Assembly: GCA_020634795.1 (NCBI GenBank)
Contig: JACKAZ010000002.1
Coordinates: 310,001 to 374,000, forward strand
DNA: 64,000 nt
Direction of reading: 5' to 3'
DNA from: Ardenticatenales bacterium
GTDB taxonomy: Bacteria > Chloroflexota > Anaerolineae > Ardenticatenales > Ardenticatenaceae
In this document: in pieces, positions 20,161 through 28,882 of the stretch
How the letters are laid out: the number at the start of each line of letters is the position of its first letter
How positions within the stretch are numbered: position 1 is the first letter of the stretch
The notes under the pieces: model-generated
The model's input: only the letters and a program-made list of their open reading frames with translations
What the model was told of the DNA's origin: nothing
The model's database searches: none
Made by a program: the position numbers and the translations under genes

Positions 20161-23100
20161 ATGGGTATTTTGGGGACAATTGCAAAGGCGCTGGCACCAG
20201 AGTTAGCGGGGAGCGCCATCGAAAAGGGCGGGGGCTGGCTGCGCGACAAGGGACTCGGCGATCCTGAGGTCCGCGAGCTTCGGACGGCGCTGGACGAAGC
20301 GTTGCGTCGTGCGATTGCTGCGCTGCCGCTGGATGACGATGACTTAATCCGCGATCATCTGCACAGCGTCTTGACGGTGCTTTTCAAGGATCAACCGTTG
20401 GTGGAGGCGTTGTTGGGCGCTGCCTTGCAGGGGGCCGCTGCAAGGGATGTCACCGCACTTGCGACGTTTCATGCGCGGCTCCACGCAATCGGCGCTGATC
20501 TGACCACGATCCATGTTGATGCGGAGACCCTCTTCCGCACGCTCATCCACGAACTGGCCGACGCGCTGTTGCGGCGGGCGGTTCGGGCGGACAACCCTCT
20601 CTACAACCATGTCAGTCTGGCACAATTGGCGCTGATGCGTGACGAGTTGTCACGCCGCGAGCTTCAGTTTGATGCGCTGCTGGAACGGTTCGCGCACTTC
20701 GAGAAGCTGCTCCAAGAGCTTCGCGCCGTCCTAGCAGATACCTTGTCCATCGCCGAGCAGCAGCGCCGCCTGACCGCGCAGTTAAACGCGGCACAACCCG
20801 CGCAACAGGCGATGCTGGCCGAGGTGGTCGCCACGCTGCACCATCGCGGGGAAGCGGCGCAACGCGCATGGTCGATCAATGATCTCTTTGGCATGGTGGT
20901 CGGTGAAGGCAGGGCAGACGGCTCCCCGCCCCCCTTCAACTTCGTGCCCTTCTACGAAAAACACCTTTCCGAGCAAGCGGTCGAACGGCTCTATCTGGAG
21001 GCGGTGGTGCAGAACAACGCCACGCTCATCCTGCCGCTGGCCGATCAGCAGAGTAGCGTGGTGCCACTCGAACGAATCTACGTGGCGCTGAAAGCGGTCA
21101 AAAAATCGCAAGCGGAACAGAATGCCGAGCAAACGCAGATTTCTGAAGCGTTTGAGCGGGGTCAGGGTGTACGGATTTCCGAAATTCTTTCGCGCCAACT
21201 GCTGCCCGCCGATGCGATCCGACGGCGTGAGGGGCGCGGTGAGGCGCGCAATCTGGCCGAACTCGTGCGCGATCACCAGTGGCTGGTGCTGGTGGGCGAT
21301 CCGGGGAGCGGCAAAAGCACGCTGGCCCGCTGGCTGGCGCTCCGCTTGGCCCGCGCCATGCAAGCGGGCGACGAGGAACTGGTGGTCCCCGCCGACCATG
21401 TGCGGCCCGATCCGGAAGAGGCGGGTGAAGAGCGGTTGGGGCCAGTCCGTCTGCCAATTCTGATCCGGTTGGCCGACTACGCCCAAGCCCGCTGGGGCGA
21501 GGGCGGCAACAAAGCGCTGACGCTGGCCGACTATCTCGGCGTCAGCCCCGCTGTGGCGCTGTTGGAGTCGCAGACGAAAGAGCAGCGCCTTTGGCAGCGT
21601 TACCTCACGGAGCGGCGGGCAACGCTGATTCTGGATGGCTTGGACGAGGTGACCGACAGCGACCAGCGCCGTGATGTGAAAGCCGAGATCGAAGCGCTGA
21701 TTGATCGCTGGTTCCGCGATGAAAAGCAGCGCTCGCCGTTGGACAATGCTTGGGTGGTGGCGCGACAACAAGAGCGTCCGTGGCGGGGCAACCAACTGAT
21801 CGTGACCAGCCGCATCGTCGGCTACGCCGCAGCACCATTGGCGGCGACCCTGCCCCGCTACGAGATCGCCCTGATGGAAAATGTGGCGGTGCGCCGCTTC
21901 TGCCAGAATTGGGTAGAAGCCCATCCCGATCTGGAAGAGAATGCCGAGGCATTGGCCGCAGCAGTCCTGGATCACAGTAATCACCATGTTAAGTCCGAGA
22001 TGGGTCGCAATCCGCTGATGCTGACGATTCTGGCCCAGATTTGGCGCGAAGCGCCCGATCGCACGCTGCCCCAGCGCCGCGCGACACTCTATTCGGCGGC
22101 GGCCAAGCAAGTTTTTGACCAACGGCGGGACGGGTGGGGCAGGCTGGGTGAGCAGTTGGGCAACGATTTGGCCGATGTGATGCAGCGGCTGACGGCCTCT
22201 ATCGCCTTTCGACTGCACGCCCATGCCGATTATATCGCGGACTTGGTCGATGAAGAGACGTTGCAGGAGTGGCTGGTCGAGGCGATCCAGAGCGAACCAG
22301 CCTTACAGCGCCAACCGCGCCACCCCAATGACCTGGCGGAGGAGGTGCTGGAGGCAGCGCGCCAATTGAGCGGCTTTTTGGTGCCACGGGGCCACGAATT
22401 GTACGGCTTCCTTCACCGGCAATTTCAGGAGTACTTTGCCGCGATTCAGCTTTTGGGGGAATGCAAAGCGACCAAGGAGTGGTCACCGATCTGGGCGCGG
22501 ATCGATCAGCCGGCTTGGTACGAGGTGCTGCTGATCGCCGTAGGCCTGCTGGCGGGCGATGATCGGCAGCAGCTACGGCGCAACCACAAAGGCGGCCAAT
22601 TCCTGACCGCCCTCCTTGACCACGAGGCCGCCGACCCGACCGGCGGGCTGCTGCCCGTCCGCACGCTTTTTGCGGCGTTGGCGTTGCGCGAAGCGCGCGG
22701 ATGGACTGACGCATTGACCCAGCGCATCGCGTCGGCTCTCATCGCGGCTTATTCGCGGGAGAACGCGGCGCGCTTCGAAGCGTTGCACGAGGCGGTGGAG
22801 AAATGCTTTGCCACCCTGCCACGTGACGAGCCGCGCGGTGGCACGGGCGTGCGGCGGGCGTTGGTGGCGGCGCTGAACACCACTGGCCCCGACGCGGGCC
22901 GCTGGCAGCGGATGGCCGCTGCCGAACTGATCGTGAAATACGAGTGGTGGCACCGCGACGTGGCAAGCGCCCTACGTGCGGCTTGGCAGCGCGAACTGGA
23001 GCCAGCCGCCACCCTACGTTTGGCGCTGGAAACCCATTGGCGTGCCTCACCGAATGACTTTATGGCATCCGAATTCCAGCAGTGGGTGACCGATGAGTGG

Positions 23101-25635
23101 TGGGCGCAGATGATGGCCCATGACCATTGGCAGGGGATAATCTTGGCGCTTTACCTTATGCCCGGGGCAGAGCTGGCACGCGAACAATGCTTGCTCGATT
23201 CCGCGCTGACCCCGCACCTTTGGCCGCTCTTGCAGGCGCAGCCCGCTGACCGTGACGCTCTGACAACCCTGTTGTGGGAACTGTGGGAGAGTGACGACGA
23301 TCAGTTAGCACGGGATGCGGCACGCGGGTTGGCTTACTTGGGGGATGAACGAGCGGCAACCCGCGTGGGAAACTCCGGCAATCATCGCGCGCGCGCGATG
23401 ATTGCCGGATTCGCCCTCGCCCGCGCCCTCGACCTCGACCGCGCCCTCGACCGCGCCCTCGACCTCGACCTCGCCCTCGCCCGCGCCCGCGACCGCGCCC
23501 TCGACCTCGACCTCGACCGCGCCCTCGACCGCGCCCGCGCCCGCGCCCTCGCCCTCGCCCTCGACCTCGACCGCGCCCTCGACCGCGACCTCGCCCGCGC
23601 CCTCGCCCATTTAGCCTCTATTGTCCAAGTAATTGAATCGGCCATCCGAGCCGCCGAAAGCCGCGGGATAGATGATGTAGAAATCATGGAGGCTTTGGCG
23701 CACGCCAAGAGACAGCTGACAGAATTAAGACCTTTGCTTCTTGGTTATGAGCGATTGGTGACCTTCTGGCAAGGGGTCGCTCAATGGCCTAATAACGCAA
23801 CGATGGAAGCGTGGGCGGCACAACCTCGCCCTGCCCTGACCAATGATCGCTTGGCTTGGCTGCTTCAGATGCAGGAACACGCAGCAAAGATGCTGCTACC
23901 ACGGTTGAAGGTCTCTGGCGCACTCGATGATGCCCATCTGGCAGAGTTGTGTGGTTGGTTAAGGGATGGCCGTGAGTGGCAGCAGTGCCACGCCGCGCTG
24001 CTTCTCGCCGAAATGGATCGGTTGACCATCGTTGCGGCAGAACAATGGCTTCCCGATTGCTTACGGTCGGAGGAAGATTTGACGCGCTATCGCGCTCAAC
24101 AAGCGTTGATGAAGCGTCGCAAGGCCAGTAAGGCTGATGAAGCCGCCCTGCGCGCCCTTGGGGCTTGGGATAACAAGCGTGAGAACAACGTTTTAGTCAA
24201 CACGTACGGCGGCTGGGCGTTGAAGGAGGTTGAACATGATGATCCCGCCCTGCTGCAGCGCTGGATCGACGATGGCGATGACGCGCTGTTGCAGACCGTG
24301 CATCGGCTCTCGGATGAGTGCTGGCCACCTTGGCTAGAGGGGTTGGCGAACGGGGTGCCTTCCACGCAGAAGTCAATGCTCGATGCCACAAGCTGGCTGC
24401 TGCGTTTGAACCCACTGCCGGATAAAGCGCCGAAAATCGGCGAACAGCTTCTTGAATTGCTAATCTCACTCACCGCAAACGATGATCCCGCAATATCCGA
24501 GGCAGCTTTCACTACGCTCGGCCTCCTGCGTGACGCAGGGTTGCGATCCTCCGCCATCGATCATCTGTTGGCGAGCGCACCCGACAAGGGAACGCTGCAA
24601 CCCGCCCGTCAAATGGCGTTGGCCCGCCTTGCTGCTGGCGCGGATGATGCACAGCACACTGCCATTGAAGATACGCTGCGTGAGCCATTGCCCCACGTCG
24701 GCGCGGCAGCGGCGCTTCTTCGCATCGCGTGGCAACGCAGGTACAGAAAATCATCTTACTCCAATTCTTATTATCTCAGGTGGGACCCTGATATAGACGA
24801 ACAGCCCGCGATTGAGAGGGTCAATAGGCTCCGCAGCCAGCTTCCCGACAGCGACTGGCTGAGCGCCATGCTCCAAGCCGGAACCGATGACGATTATTGG
24901 GAGAACGACGGCTACCACGAGCGCATTGTGGGGCTAATCGGCCGCGAGATTGGCCAATTGGCAGAGGCGCACGCCGACAGTGCCGTGCGCCGATTGCTCA
25001 ACGAAATTACCCCGCATGACGATGAGGCATGGCCGCGCCGCCGCATCGCCTTGGCGGCGCTGGCCACCGTGGCCGAGGCTTCGCCCACCTTGTTCAGCAA
25101 TGTGCCAAACGTGGAAGCTATGTTGCTACGCGGCGCGGCGGATGTCCAGAGCTTCACTGCCCGCCGCCACGCGATCCGTGCCATGAGCCAGTTGCGGCGG
25201 GTCGGCCCGTCGCTCTTGCTGGCGATCCTCAACGCAGCAGGCGACATCGGTAAGGTACAGCGGGATGCAGTCGCCGCCGTTGCCAACTACCAGCGCCTTG
25301 ACCGAGACGCCTTCGTGCAGCAGGCCGACGACCCCGCCAGCGCGCTCCATCAATTGCGCGATGCGCTCCACGCGCACAGCGCGGCCCGCGCCTACTTGGC
25401 TGTGCAGATGCTCGGTACGTTGGGTCGCGCCCCCGCCGCGCAGGGCGTGGCCGGGCTGCGCGCTCGAATCATCGGCTGGCTGAGCGAGGCGTATAAGGAT
25501 GAGGCCAATCGTCAGCGGGATGTCTTCTTGCTTGAAAAGGAAGATAATTGGAGCGACGAAGAAATCACCCACAAAGGGACGCTCGGCCAAGCGATTCTCG
25601 CGGCACTGCTGGGGATCATCGATCTGCCATTTTAG
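20161..25635 (+). CDS. Giant NACHT-domain ATPase with HEAT-like repeats (NLR-like, candidate defence protein)
   Basis: The protein has 1824 residues. Residues 1-350 are helical with no recognised effector. The NACHT STAND ATPase follows, with Walker A GDPGSGKST at about residue 379 and Walker B LILDGLDEV at about 489. The downstream sensor-like TSRIVGYAAAPL and winged-helix/helical region continue to about 800. The remaining ~1000 residues are alpha-helical HEAT-like repeats. Bacterial NACHT proteins (bNACHT) are established antiphage effectors resembling eukaryotic NLRs; defence here is inference. The helical region is interrupted at residues 1085-1148 by a low-complexity array of [A/D][L/R] dipeptides. 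An in-frame TTG lies upstream at 20149, and I prefer the ATG. It is a single gene with no obvious partner. Confidence 0.85.
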   Translation: MGILGTIAKALAPELAGSAIEKGGGWLRDKGLGDPEVRELRTALDEALRRAIAALPLDDDDLIRDHLHSVLTVLFKDQPLVEALLGAALQGAAARDVTALATFHARLHAIGADLTTIHVDAETLFRTLIHELADALLRRAVRADNPLYNHVSLAQLALMRDELSRRELQFDALLERFAHFEKLLQELRAVLADTLSIAEQQRRLTAQLNAAQPAQQAMLAEVVATLHHRGEAAQRAWSINDLFGMVVGEGRADGSPPPFNFVPFYEKHLSEQAVERLYLEAVVQNNATLILPLADQQSSVVPLERIYVALKAVKKSQAEQNAEQTQISEAFERGQGVRISEILSRQLLPADAIRRREGRGEARNLAELVRDHQWLVLVGDPGSGKSTLARWLALRLARAMQAGDEELVVPADHVRPDPEEAGEERLGPVRLPILIRLADYAQARWGEGGNKALTLADYLGVSPAVALLESQTKEQRLWQRYLTERRATLILDGLDEVTDSDQRRDVKAEIEALIDRWFRDEKQRSPLDNAWVVARQQERPWRGNQLIVTSRIVGYAAAPLAATLPRYEIALMENVAVRRFCQNWVEAHPDLEENAEALAAAVLDHSNHHVKSEMGRNPLMLTILAQIWREAPDRTLPQRRATLYSAAAKQVFDQRRDGWGRLGEQLGNDLADVMQRLTASIAFRLHAHADYIADLVDEETLQEWLVEAIQSEPALQRQPRHPNDLAEEVLEAARQLSGFLVPRGHELYGFLHRQFQEYFAAIQLLGECKATKEWSPIWARIDQPAWYEVLLIAVGLLAGDDRQQLRRNHKGGQFLTALLDHEAADPTGGLLPVRTLFAALALREARGWTDALTQRIASALIAAYSRENAARFEALHEAVEKCFATLPRDEPRGGTGVRRALVAALNTTGPDAGRWQRMAAAELIVKYEWWHRDVASALRAAWQRELEPAATLRLALETHWRASPNDFMASEFQQWVTDEWWAQMMAHDHWQGIILALYLMPGAELAREQCLLDSALTPHLWPLLQAQPADRDALTTLLWELWESDDDQLARDAARGLAYLGDERAATRVGNSGNHRARAMIAGFALARALDLDRALDRALDLDLALARARDRALDLDLDRALDRARARALALALDLDRALDRDLARALAHLASIVQVIESAIRAAESRGIDDVEIMEALAHAKRQLTELRPLLLGYERLVTFWQGVAQWPNNATMEAWAAQPRPALTNDRLAWLLQMQEHAAKMLLPRLKVSGALDDAHLAELCGWLRDGREWQQCHAALLLAEMDRLTIVAAEQWLPDCLRSEEDLTRYRAQQALMKRRKASKADEAALRALGAWDNKRENNVLVNTYGGWALKEVEHDDPALLQRWIDDGDDALLQTVHRLSDECWPPWLEGLANGVPSTQKSMLDATSWLLRLNPLPDKAPKIGEQLLELLISLTANDDPAISEAAFTTLGLLRDAGLRSSAIDHLLASAPDKGTLQPARQMALARLAAGADDAQHTAIEDTLREPLPHVGAAAALLRIAWQRRYRKSSYSNSYYLRWDPDIDEQPAIERVNRLRSQLPDSDWLSAMLQAGTDDDYWENDGYHERIVGLIGREIGQLAEAHADSAVRRLLNEITPHDDEAWPRRRIALAALATVAEASPTLFSNVPNVEAMLLRGAADVQSFTARRHAIRAMSQLRRVGPSLLLAILNAAGDIGKVQRDAVAAVANYQRLDRDAFVQQADDPASALHQLRDALHAHSAARAYLAVQMLGTLGRAPAAQGVAGLRARIIGWLSEAYKDEANRQRDVFLLEKEDNWSDEEITHKGTLGQAILAALLGIIDLPF
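23374..23409. repeat. Perfect 36-bp palindrome inside the NACHT gene
   Basis: The two 18-base arms are exact reverse complements, centred on an alternating CG run. The left arm begins TCCGGCAATCAT and the right arm ends ATGATTGCCGGA. It lies within codons and ends 3 bases before the hexamer array. Confidence 0.9.
23413..23604 (+). repeat. In-frame array of 32 two-state hexamers
   Basis: The array has 192 bp and 32 units, every one of the form G[A/C]CC[T/G]C. Each unit encodes one dipeptide: Ala or Asp followed by Leu or Arg. By reading, there are 12 AL, 6 AR, 7 DL and 7 DR units. Codon choice is invariant (GCC, GAC, CTC, CGC), so the units differ only at two nucleotide positions. Confidence 0.92.
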
Positions 25636-25639
25636 GAGG

Positions 25640-25694
25640 GGCCTCACCCTGCCTCGCTTCGCTCGGCTGTCCCTCTCCCGATATCGGGAGAGGG
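25640..25694 (-). repeat. REP-like element (family G), copy 1, with 24-bp palindrome
   Basis: The complement reads as the block GGGAGAGGGACAGCCG, then AGCGARGCAGGGTGAGG. Other copies lie at 57282-57331, 61855-61941 and 62591-62687. CCCTCTCCCGAT with its exact complement forms a perfect palindrome at 25671-25694, just after the NACHT stop, and could terminate transcription. Confidence 0.75.
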
Positions 25695-25823
25695 GGTTTG
25701 TGGGGCGATGGGTCTGATGGTGTGGTGGCGAAATGGGGCGGGAGGGGTGATGGGACACGATGGCCGCGTAAGTCACCCTTCGCGTCCGTTGTGCGCTGAG
25801 CCAGATTCTTCGCTCCGCTCAGA

Positions 25824-25933
25824 ATGACAATTGGGGGGCGGGGTGGGTGGATTGTGTGATTCAGCGGGTTGAGGCGGGTCAGCATATCGCAGATGTATGA
25901 CAATTGGGGGGCGGGGTGGGTGGATTGTGTGAT
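25824..25933. repeat. Two 37-bp direct repeats
   Basis: Identical 37-base copies at 25824-25860 and 25897-25933, beginning ATGACAATTGGGG and ending GATTGTGTGAT, have a period of 73. The gap 25636-26061 contains no gene. A CTTCGCTCCGCTCAGAATGA motif, common as a dispersed genomic repeat, lies just to the left. Confidence 0.9.
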
Positions 25934-26061
25934 GGCGCACGGCCTCCTCGCCGCGACGGCGTTGCGGGGGCAACGCATTGACGTAAACGCGTCACTGGCG
26001 CGTCTGTGCGTTGTGTGTACAATGGCATGACAATTCGTTCCAGCGCTCCAACGCTCAACCA

Positions 26062-26976
26062 ATGGACTACGACGCGATTCTCAACGACATATACGCGGAT
26101 GTGCAGCCGCTGCTGGGCCATGGGGCGATCGCGACGTATATCCCTGAGTTGGCCCATGTCGACCCGCTGAAGTTTGGCATGGCGGTGCAGCGGCTGGATG
26201 GCAGGGTGCATACCATTGGGGATGCCCATGAACGCTTCTCGATCCAGAGCATTTCAAAGCTGTTCACGTTGACCCTGGCGATGCAGCGCGAGGGGGACGC
26301 AATGTGGCAGCGCCTCGGGCGGGAGCCGTCGGGCAATGCCTTCAATTCCCTCGTCCAGCTCGAATATGAGCACGGCATCCCGCGCAACCCCTTCATCAAT
26401 GCGGGGGCGCTGGTCGTCACCGACATCATCCTCTCCCACTTCGGCAACGCCCAACAGAGCGTCCTCGACTTCGTGCGCCGCCTCAGCCAGACGGACGACC
26501 TCACTTTCGATGCAGCGGTCGCTGCCTCCGAACGGGCCACCGGCTTCCGCAACGCCGCGATGGGCTACTTCCTCAAGAGCTTCGGCAACCTGCACAACGA
26601 CACGGTCGCGGTGCTGGACGCCTACTTCCACCACTGCTCACTCGCCATGAGCTGCAGCGAGTTGGCCCGCGCCGCCACCTTCCTAGCCAACGGGGGGCGG
26701 CTGCCATGGAACGACGAATCAATCGTCACCGCCAGCCAAGCCAAATACATCAACTCGCTGATGCTGACCTGCGGCACCTACGACTCGGTCGGGGATTTTG
26801 CCTATCGGGTGGGGCTGCCGGGCAAAAGCGGCGTCGGGGGGGGTATCGTCGCCGTCATGCCGGAGGAGTTCGCCGTTTGCGTTTGGTCGCCCGCCCTGAA
26901 CGAAAGCGGCAACTCCCTTGCGGGGACCCGCGCGCTGGAGCTGTTCACGACGCTGACGGGGATTTCGATCTTCTAG
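26062..26976 (+). CDS. glsA: Glutaminase
   Basis: The 304-residue serine-dependent glutaminase hydrolyses L-glutamine to glutamate and ammonia. It has the beta-lactamase-like catalytic S-x-x-K in SIQSISKLFTL, then NPFINAGALV, the conserved Tyr in FRNAAMGYFLKSFGN and the GKSGVGGGI segment near the C terminus. The length matches GlsA/YbaS. The ATG at 26062 gives the family N terminus, and upstream TTG/GTG extensions are rejected. TACAAT at 26018-26023 is a likely -10 box. A tandem TGAGTTT-type array follows 20 bases after the stop. Confidence 0.94.
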   Translation: MDYDAILNDIYADVQPLLGHGAIATYIPELAHVDPLKFGMAVQRLDGRVHTIGDAHERFSIQSISKLFTLTLAMQREGDAMWQRLGREPSGNAFNSLVQLEYEHGIPRNPFINAGALVVTDIILSHFGNAQQSVLDFVRRLSQTDDLTFDAAVAASERATGFRNAAMGYFLKSFGNLHNDTVAVLDAYFHHCSLAMSCSELARAATFLANGGRLPWNDESIVTASQAKYINSLMLTCGTYDSVGDFAYRVGLPGKSGVGGGIVAVMPEEFAVCVWSPALNESGNSLAGTRALELFTTLTGISIF

Positions 26977-26996
26977 TGCCGGACTGTTGCCTGTGG

Positions 26997-27088
26997 GAGT
27001 TTTATGAGTTTTGTGAGTTTAATGAGTTTAATGAGTTCAGACCGTTCCAACGTTCCAACGTTCCAACGTTCCAACGTTCCAACGTTCA
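26997..27088. repeat. TGAGTTTNA 9-bp array plus CGTTCCAA 8-bp array
   Basis: Four or five 9-bp units (family C) at 26997-27038 are followed by five or six exact CGTTCCAA units at 27043-27085. The second array runs into the glycosyltransferase stop codon: TCA on the plus strand at 27086-27088. Confidence 0.85.
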
Positions 27089-28324
27089 GGCTACCCAATA
27101 CCAGTTGGCGTAGAGGAGCGTGAAGTAGGCGAGGAGGGTGAGGAAGAGAGCGTTGATGACGCGGTCGAAGGGGAGGGATTTGCCCCAGCGGGCCAGCAGA
27201 ATGAAGAGGGGAAAGAGCACCCAGACGTAGCGGCGTTGGCTGGCCCAGAGGCCGGAGTTGAGCGGGATCAGTAGCCCGCTCAACACGAAGAGCGCCTCGG
27301 CCCAGCGCCGTTGGGCGAGGACGAACAGTGCCACCAGCAGCGCCGCAGCCGAAAAGAGGGCGTCGATCCACGGGTTGAGGTCAAAGGCGGCGACGGGCAG
27401 CGCTGTGGCCCAGCCCCCTGCGGGCGGCACGAAGAGCGACTGTACCATTTCCCAAAGTGGCTGTGGGCTTCGCTGCCACACCGCCGAGGCATGGACGAAG
27501 GCCAGCGGATCGCCGAAGCGCCAGCCGAGGAAGGCCATGTAGCCGAGCAGCCCCAACGCTGCCCCCATGGGGGTCACCCACGCCCAGCGTGGGGCCCGCA
27601 ACGCCGGATCGGGGTGGCGGCGCTGCTGCCACCAAAGCAACAGCAAGGTGGGCAGCAACGTGATGCCCACGAAGCGCGTGGCCGTGCCGAGCAGCCCGCA
27701 AAGCAGTGCCCACGCCCATGCGTTGCGGCGAGCGCTGTAAAAGGCGCCGATCGCGGCCAACAAAAAGAGCGATTCGCTGTAGATCGCCGAGCCGAAGAAG
27801 GCGGTCGGGAAGATCAACAGGTACCAGACCGAACGGCCCGCAGTCGGTTCGTCGAACTCCTGCGTGACCAAGCGGTAAAGCAGAATCGCGCTTAGCAGCA
27901 GGGCCAGATTGCTGATGACGATGCCGCTCACCAGCAGATCGCCTCCAAAGAGGGGGGCGATCCCCTTCATCAAGAGCGGAAGCAGAGGGAAGAAGGCGAC
28001 CGAGGGAAATTCGACCCCCGGCCCGAAGTAATGATACCCCTCCTGCGCGATGTTGAGGTAAAAACCGCTGTCCCACCGACTGCCAAGCGCATCCAGCCAC
28101 AGGGCGTCAGCGCGCAGATGGTAGCCCGCCACCAGCGGATTGTCGGGAATTGGCACCGCCGCCAGGTAGATCACCAAAAGAATGACGAGCCGCGAGAGGC
28201 CAAAGGCGAACAGCGGCTGCCAGAGCCAGCGGTGGGCGATCAGCCCCTTCGCCAGCGTTCTCTGCGGCGATATGGACTGCGGCAAACGATGGGGTTGACG
28301 TGCAGGGTGCAAGAAGGTGCCCAT
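27086..28324 (-). CDS. Membrane glycosyltransferase, PIG-V/mannosyltransferase-like (GT-C)
   Basis: The protein has about 412 residues and 9-11 predicted membrane helices. The first luminal loop motif RWDSGFYLNIAQEGYHY matches the W-D-x-x-(W/F)-Y-x-x-I-A pattern of the PIG-V-like GT-C family, whose members transfer mannose or related sugars from polyprenyl-phosphate donors. The fold and position suggest glycosylation of exported proteins or lipids. I chose the ATG at 28324; a GTG at 28354 is an alternative. It is the last gene of a three-gene operon with the secreted protein and the DUF2723 protein. The stop codon sits on the edge of a CGTTCCAA array. Confidence 0.75.
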   Translation of the reverse strand: MGTFLHPARQPHRLPQSISPQRTLAKGLIAHRWLWQPLFAFGLSRLVILLVIYLAAVPIPDNPLVAGYHLRADALWLDALGSRWDSGFYLNIAQEGYHYFGPGVEFPSVAFFPLLPLLMKGIAPLFGGDLLVSGIVISNLALLLSAILLYRLVTQEFDEPTAGRSVWYLLIFPTAFFGSAIYSESLFLLAAIGAFYSARRNAWAWALLCGLLGTATRFVGITLLPTLLLLWWQQRRHPDPALRAPRWAWVTPMGAALGLLGYMAFLGWRFGDPLAFVHASAVWQRSPQPLWEMVQSLFVPPAGGWATALPVAAFDLNPWIDALFSAAALLVALFVLAQRRWAEALFVLSGLLIPLNSGLWASQRRYVWVLFPLFILLARWGKSLPFDRVINALFLTLLAYFTLLYANWYWVA

Positions 28325-28368
28325 AGGCTCTGCGCTTGTCTCTCCTTCCTGCACCCTGCACCTGCTTC

Positions 28369-28857
28369 CTATCGGCTCACGATTGGCAAATGGAGGCGGT
28401 AGGGCGACGGCGGAACGGGGGTTCCCGTTGGGGTAACGGTGGGCACGGGCGAGGCGCTGGGCGTGACCGTGATCGGCGGGCCGGAGTCATCCCAGACCAA
28501 GACCGTGGCCGAGCCACCCTGCGTGCTGCGTACGGTGATGACGCGCGGACAGGGCAGCGTAACGAAATCGCCGCGATGCTCGTTGCCGCCGACGTAGGTG
28601 AGCGTGCCAATGAACGCATTGGTGTCGGTGTTGTAGACGGTCAGCGTGGCGTTTCCGCCCGCCGAGGTGAGCGCACGCACCTCCAGCTCGCCATCGGATG
28701 GGTCGCAGCGGGCGCGGGTGACGGTGATCTGGTCCTCGTAGCCGTTGGCGAACCGTTGCCAACTGACGACGCCCGCGGTCAACTGCACCTGCGGCAGCGC
28801 CACAAGGCCGGAGAGCAGAACAACGAGGGCGATGAGTAAACGATTGGTCGATTTCAT
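28369..28857 (-). CDS. Small secreted protein with Thr/Pro-rich tail
   Basis: The 162-residue protein has a signal peptide (MKSTNRLLIALVVLLSGLVA) and a beta-rich central domain (QITVTRARCDPSDGELEVRALTSAGG). The tail is rich in Thr, Ser and Pro (ITVTPSASPVPTVTPTGTPV) and ends in YRLHLPIVSR. Sequences of this LPIV(S/T)R type recur at the C termini of exported Chloroflexota proteins and may be a sorting or anchoring signal. It is flanked by two GT-C glycosyltransferases, so the Thr-rich tail is a plausible O-glycosylation substrate. AGGAG precedes the ATG at 28857. Confidence 0.7.
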   Translation of the reverse strand: MKSTNRLLIALVVLLSGLVALPQVQLTAGVVSWQRFANGYEDQITVTRARCDPSDGELEVRALTSAGGNATLTVYNTDTNAFIGTLTYVGGNEHRGDFVTLPCPRVITVRSTQGGSATVLVWDDSGPPITVTPSASPVPTVTPTGTPVPPSPYRLHLPIVSR

Positions 28858-28882
28858 CAAGGAACTCCTGTGGGTCATGGGG

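Noticed and set aside
23305..23708. Reverse-strand Arg/Ser-Arg/Ala-rich proteins opposite the hexamer array
   Set aside because: They are mirror readings of the array inside the NACHT gene, without starts or ribosome sites of their own.
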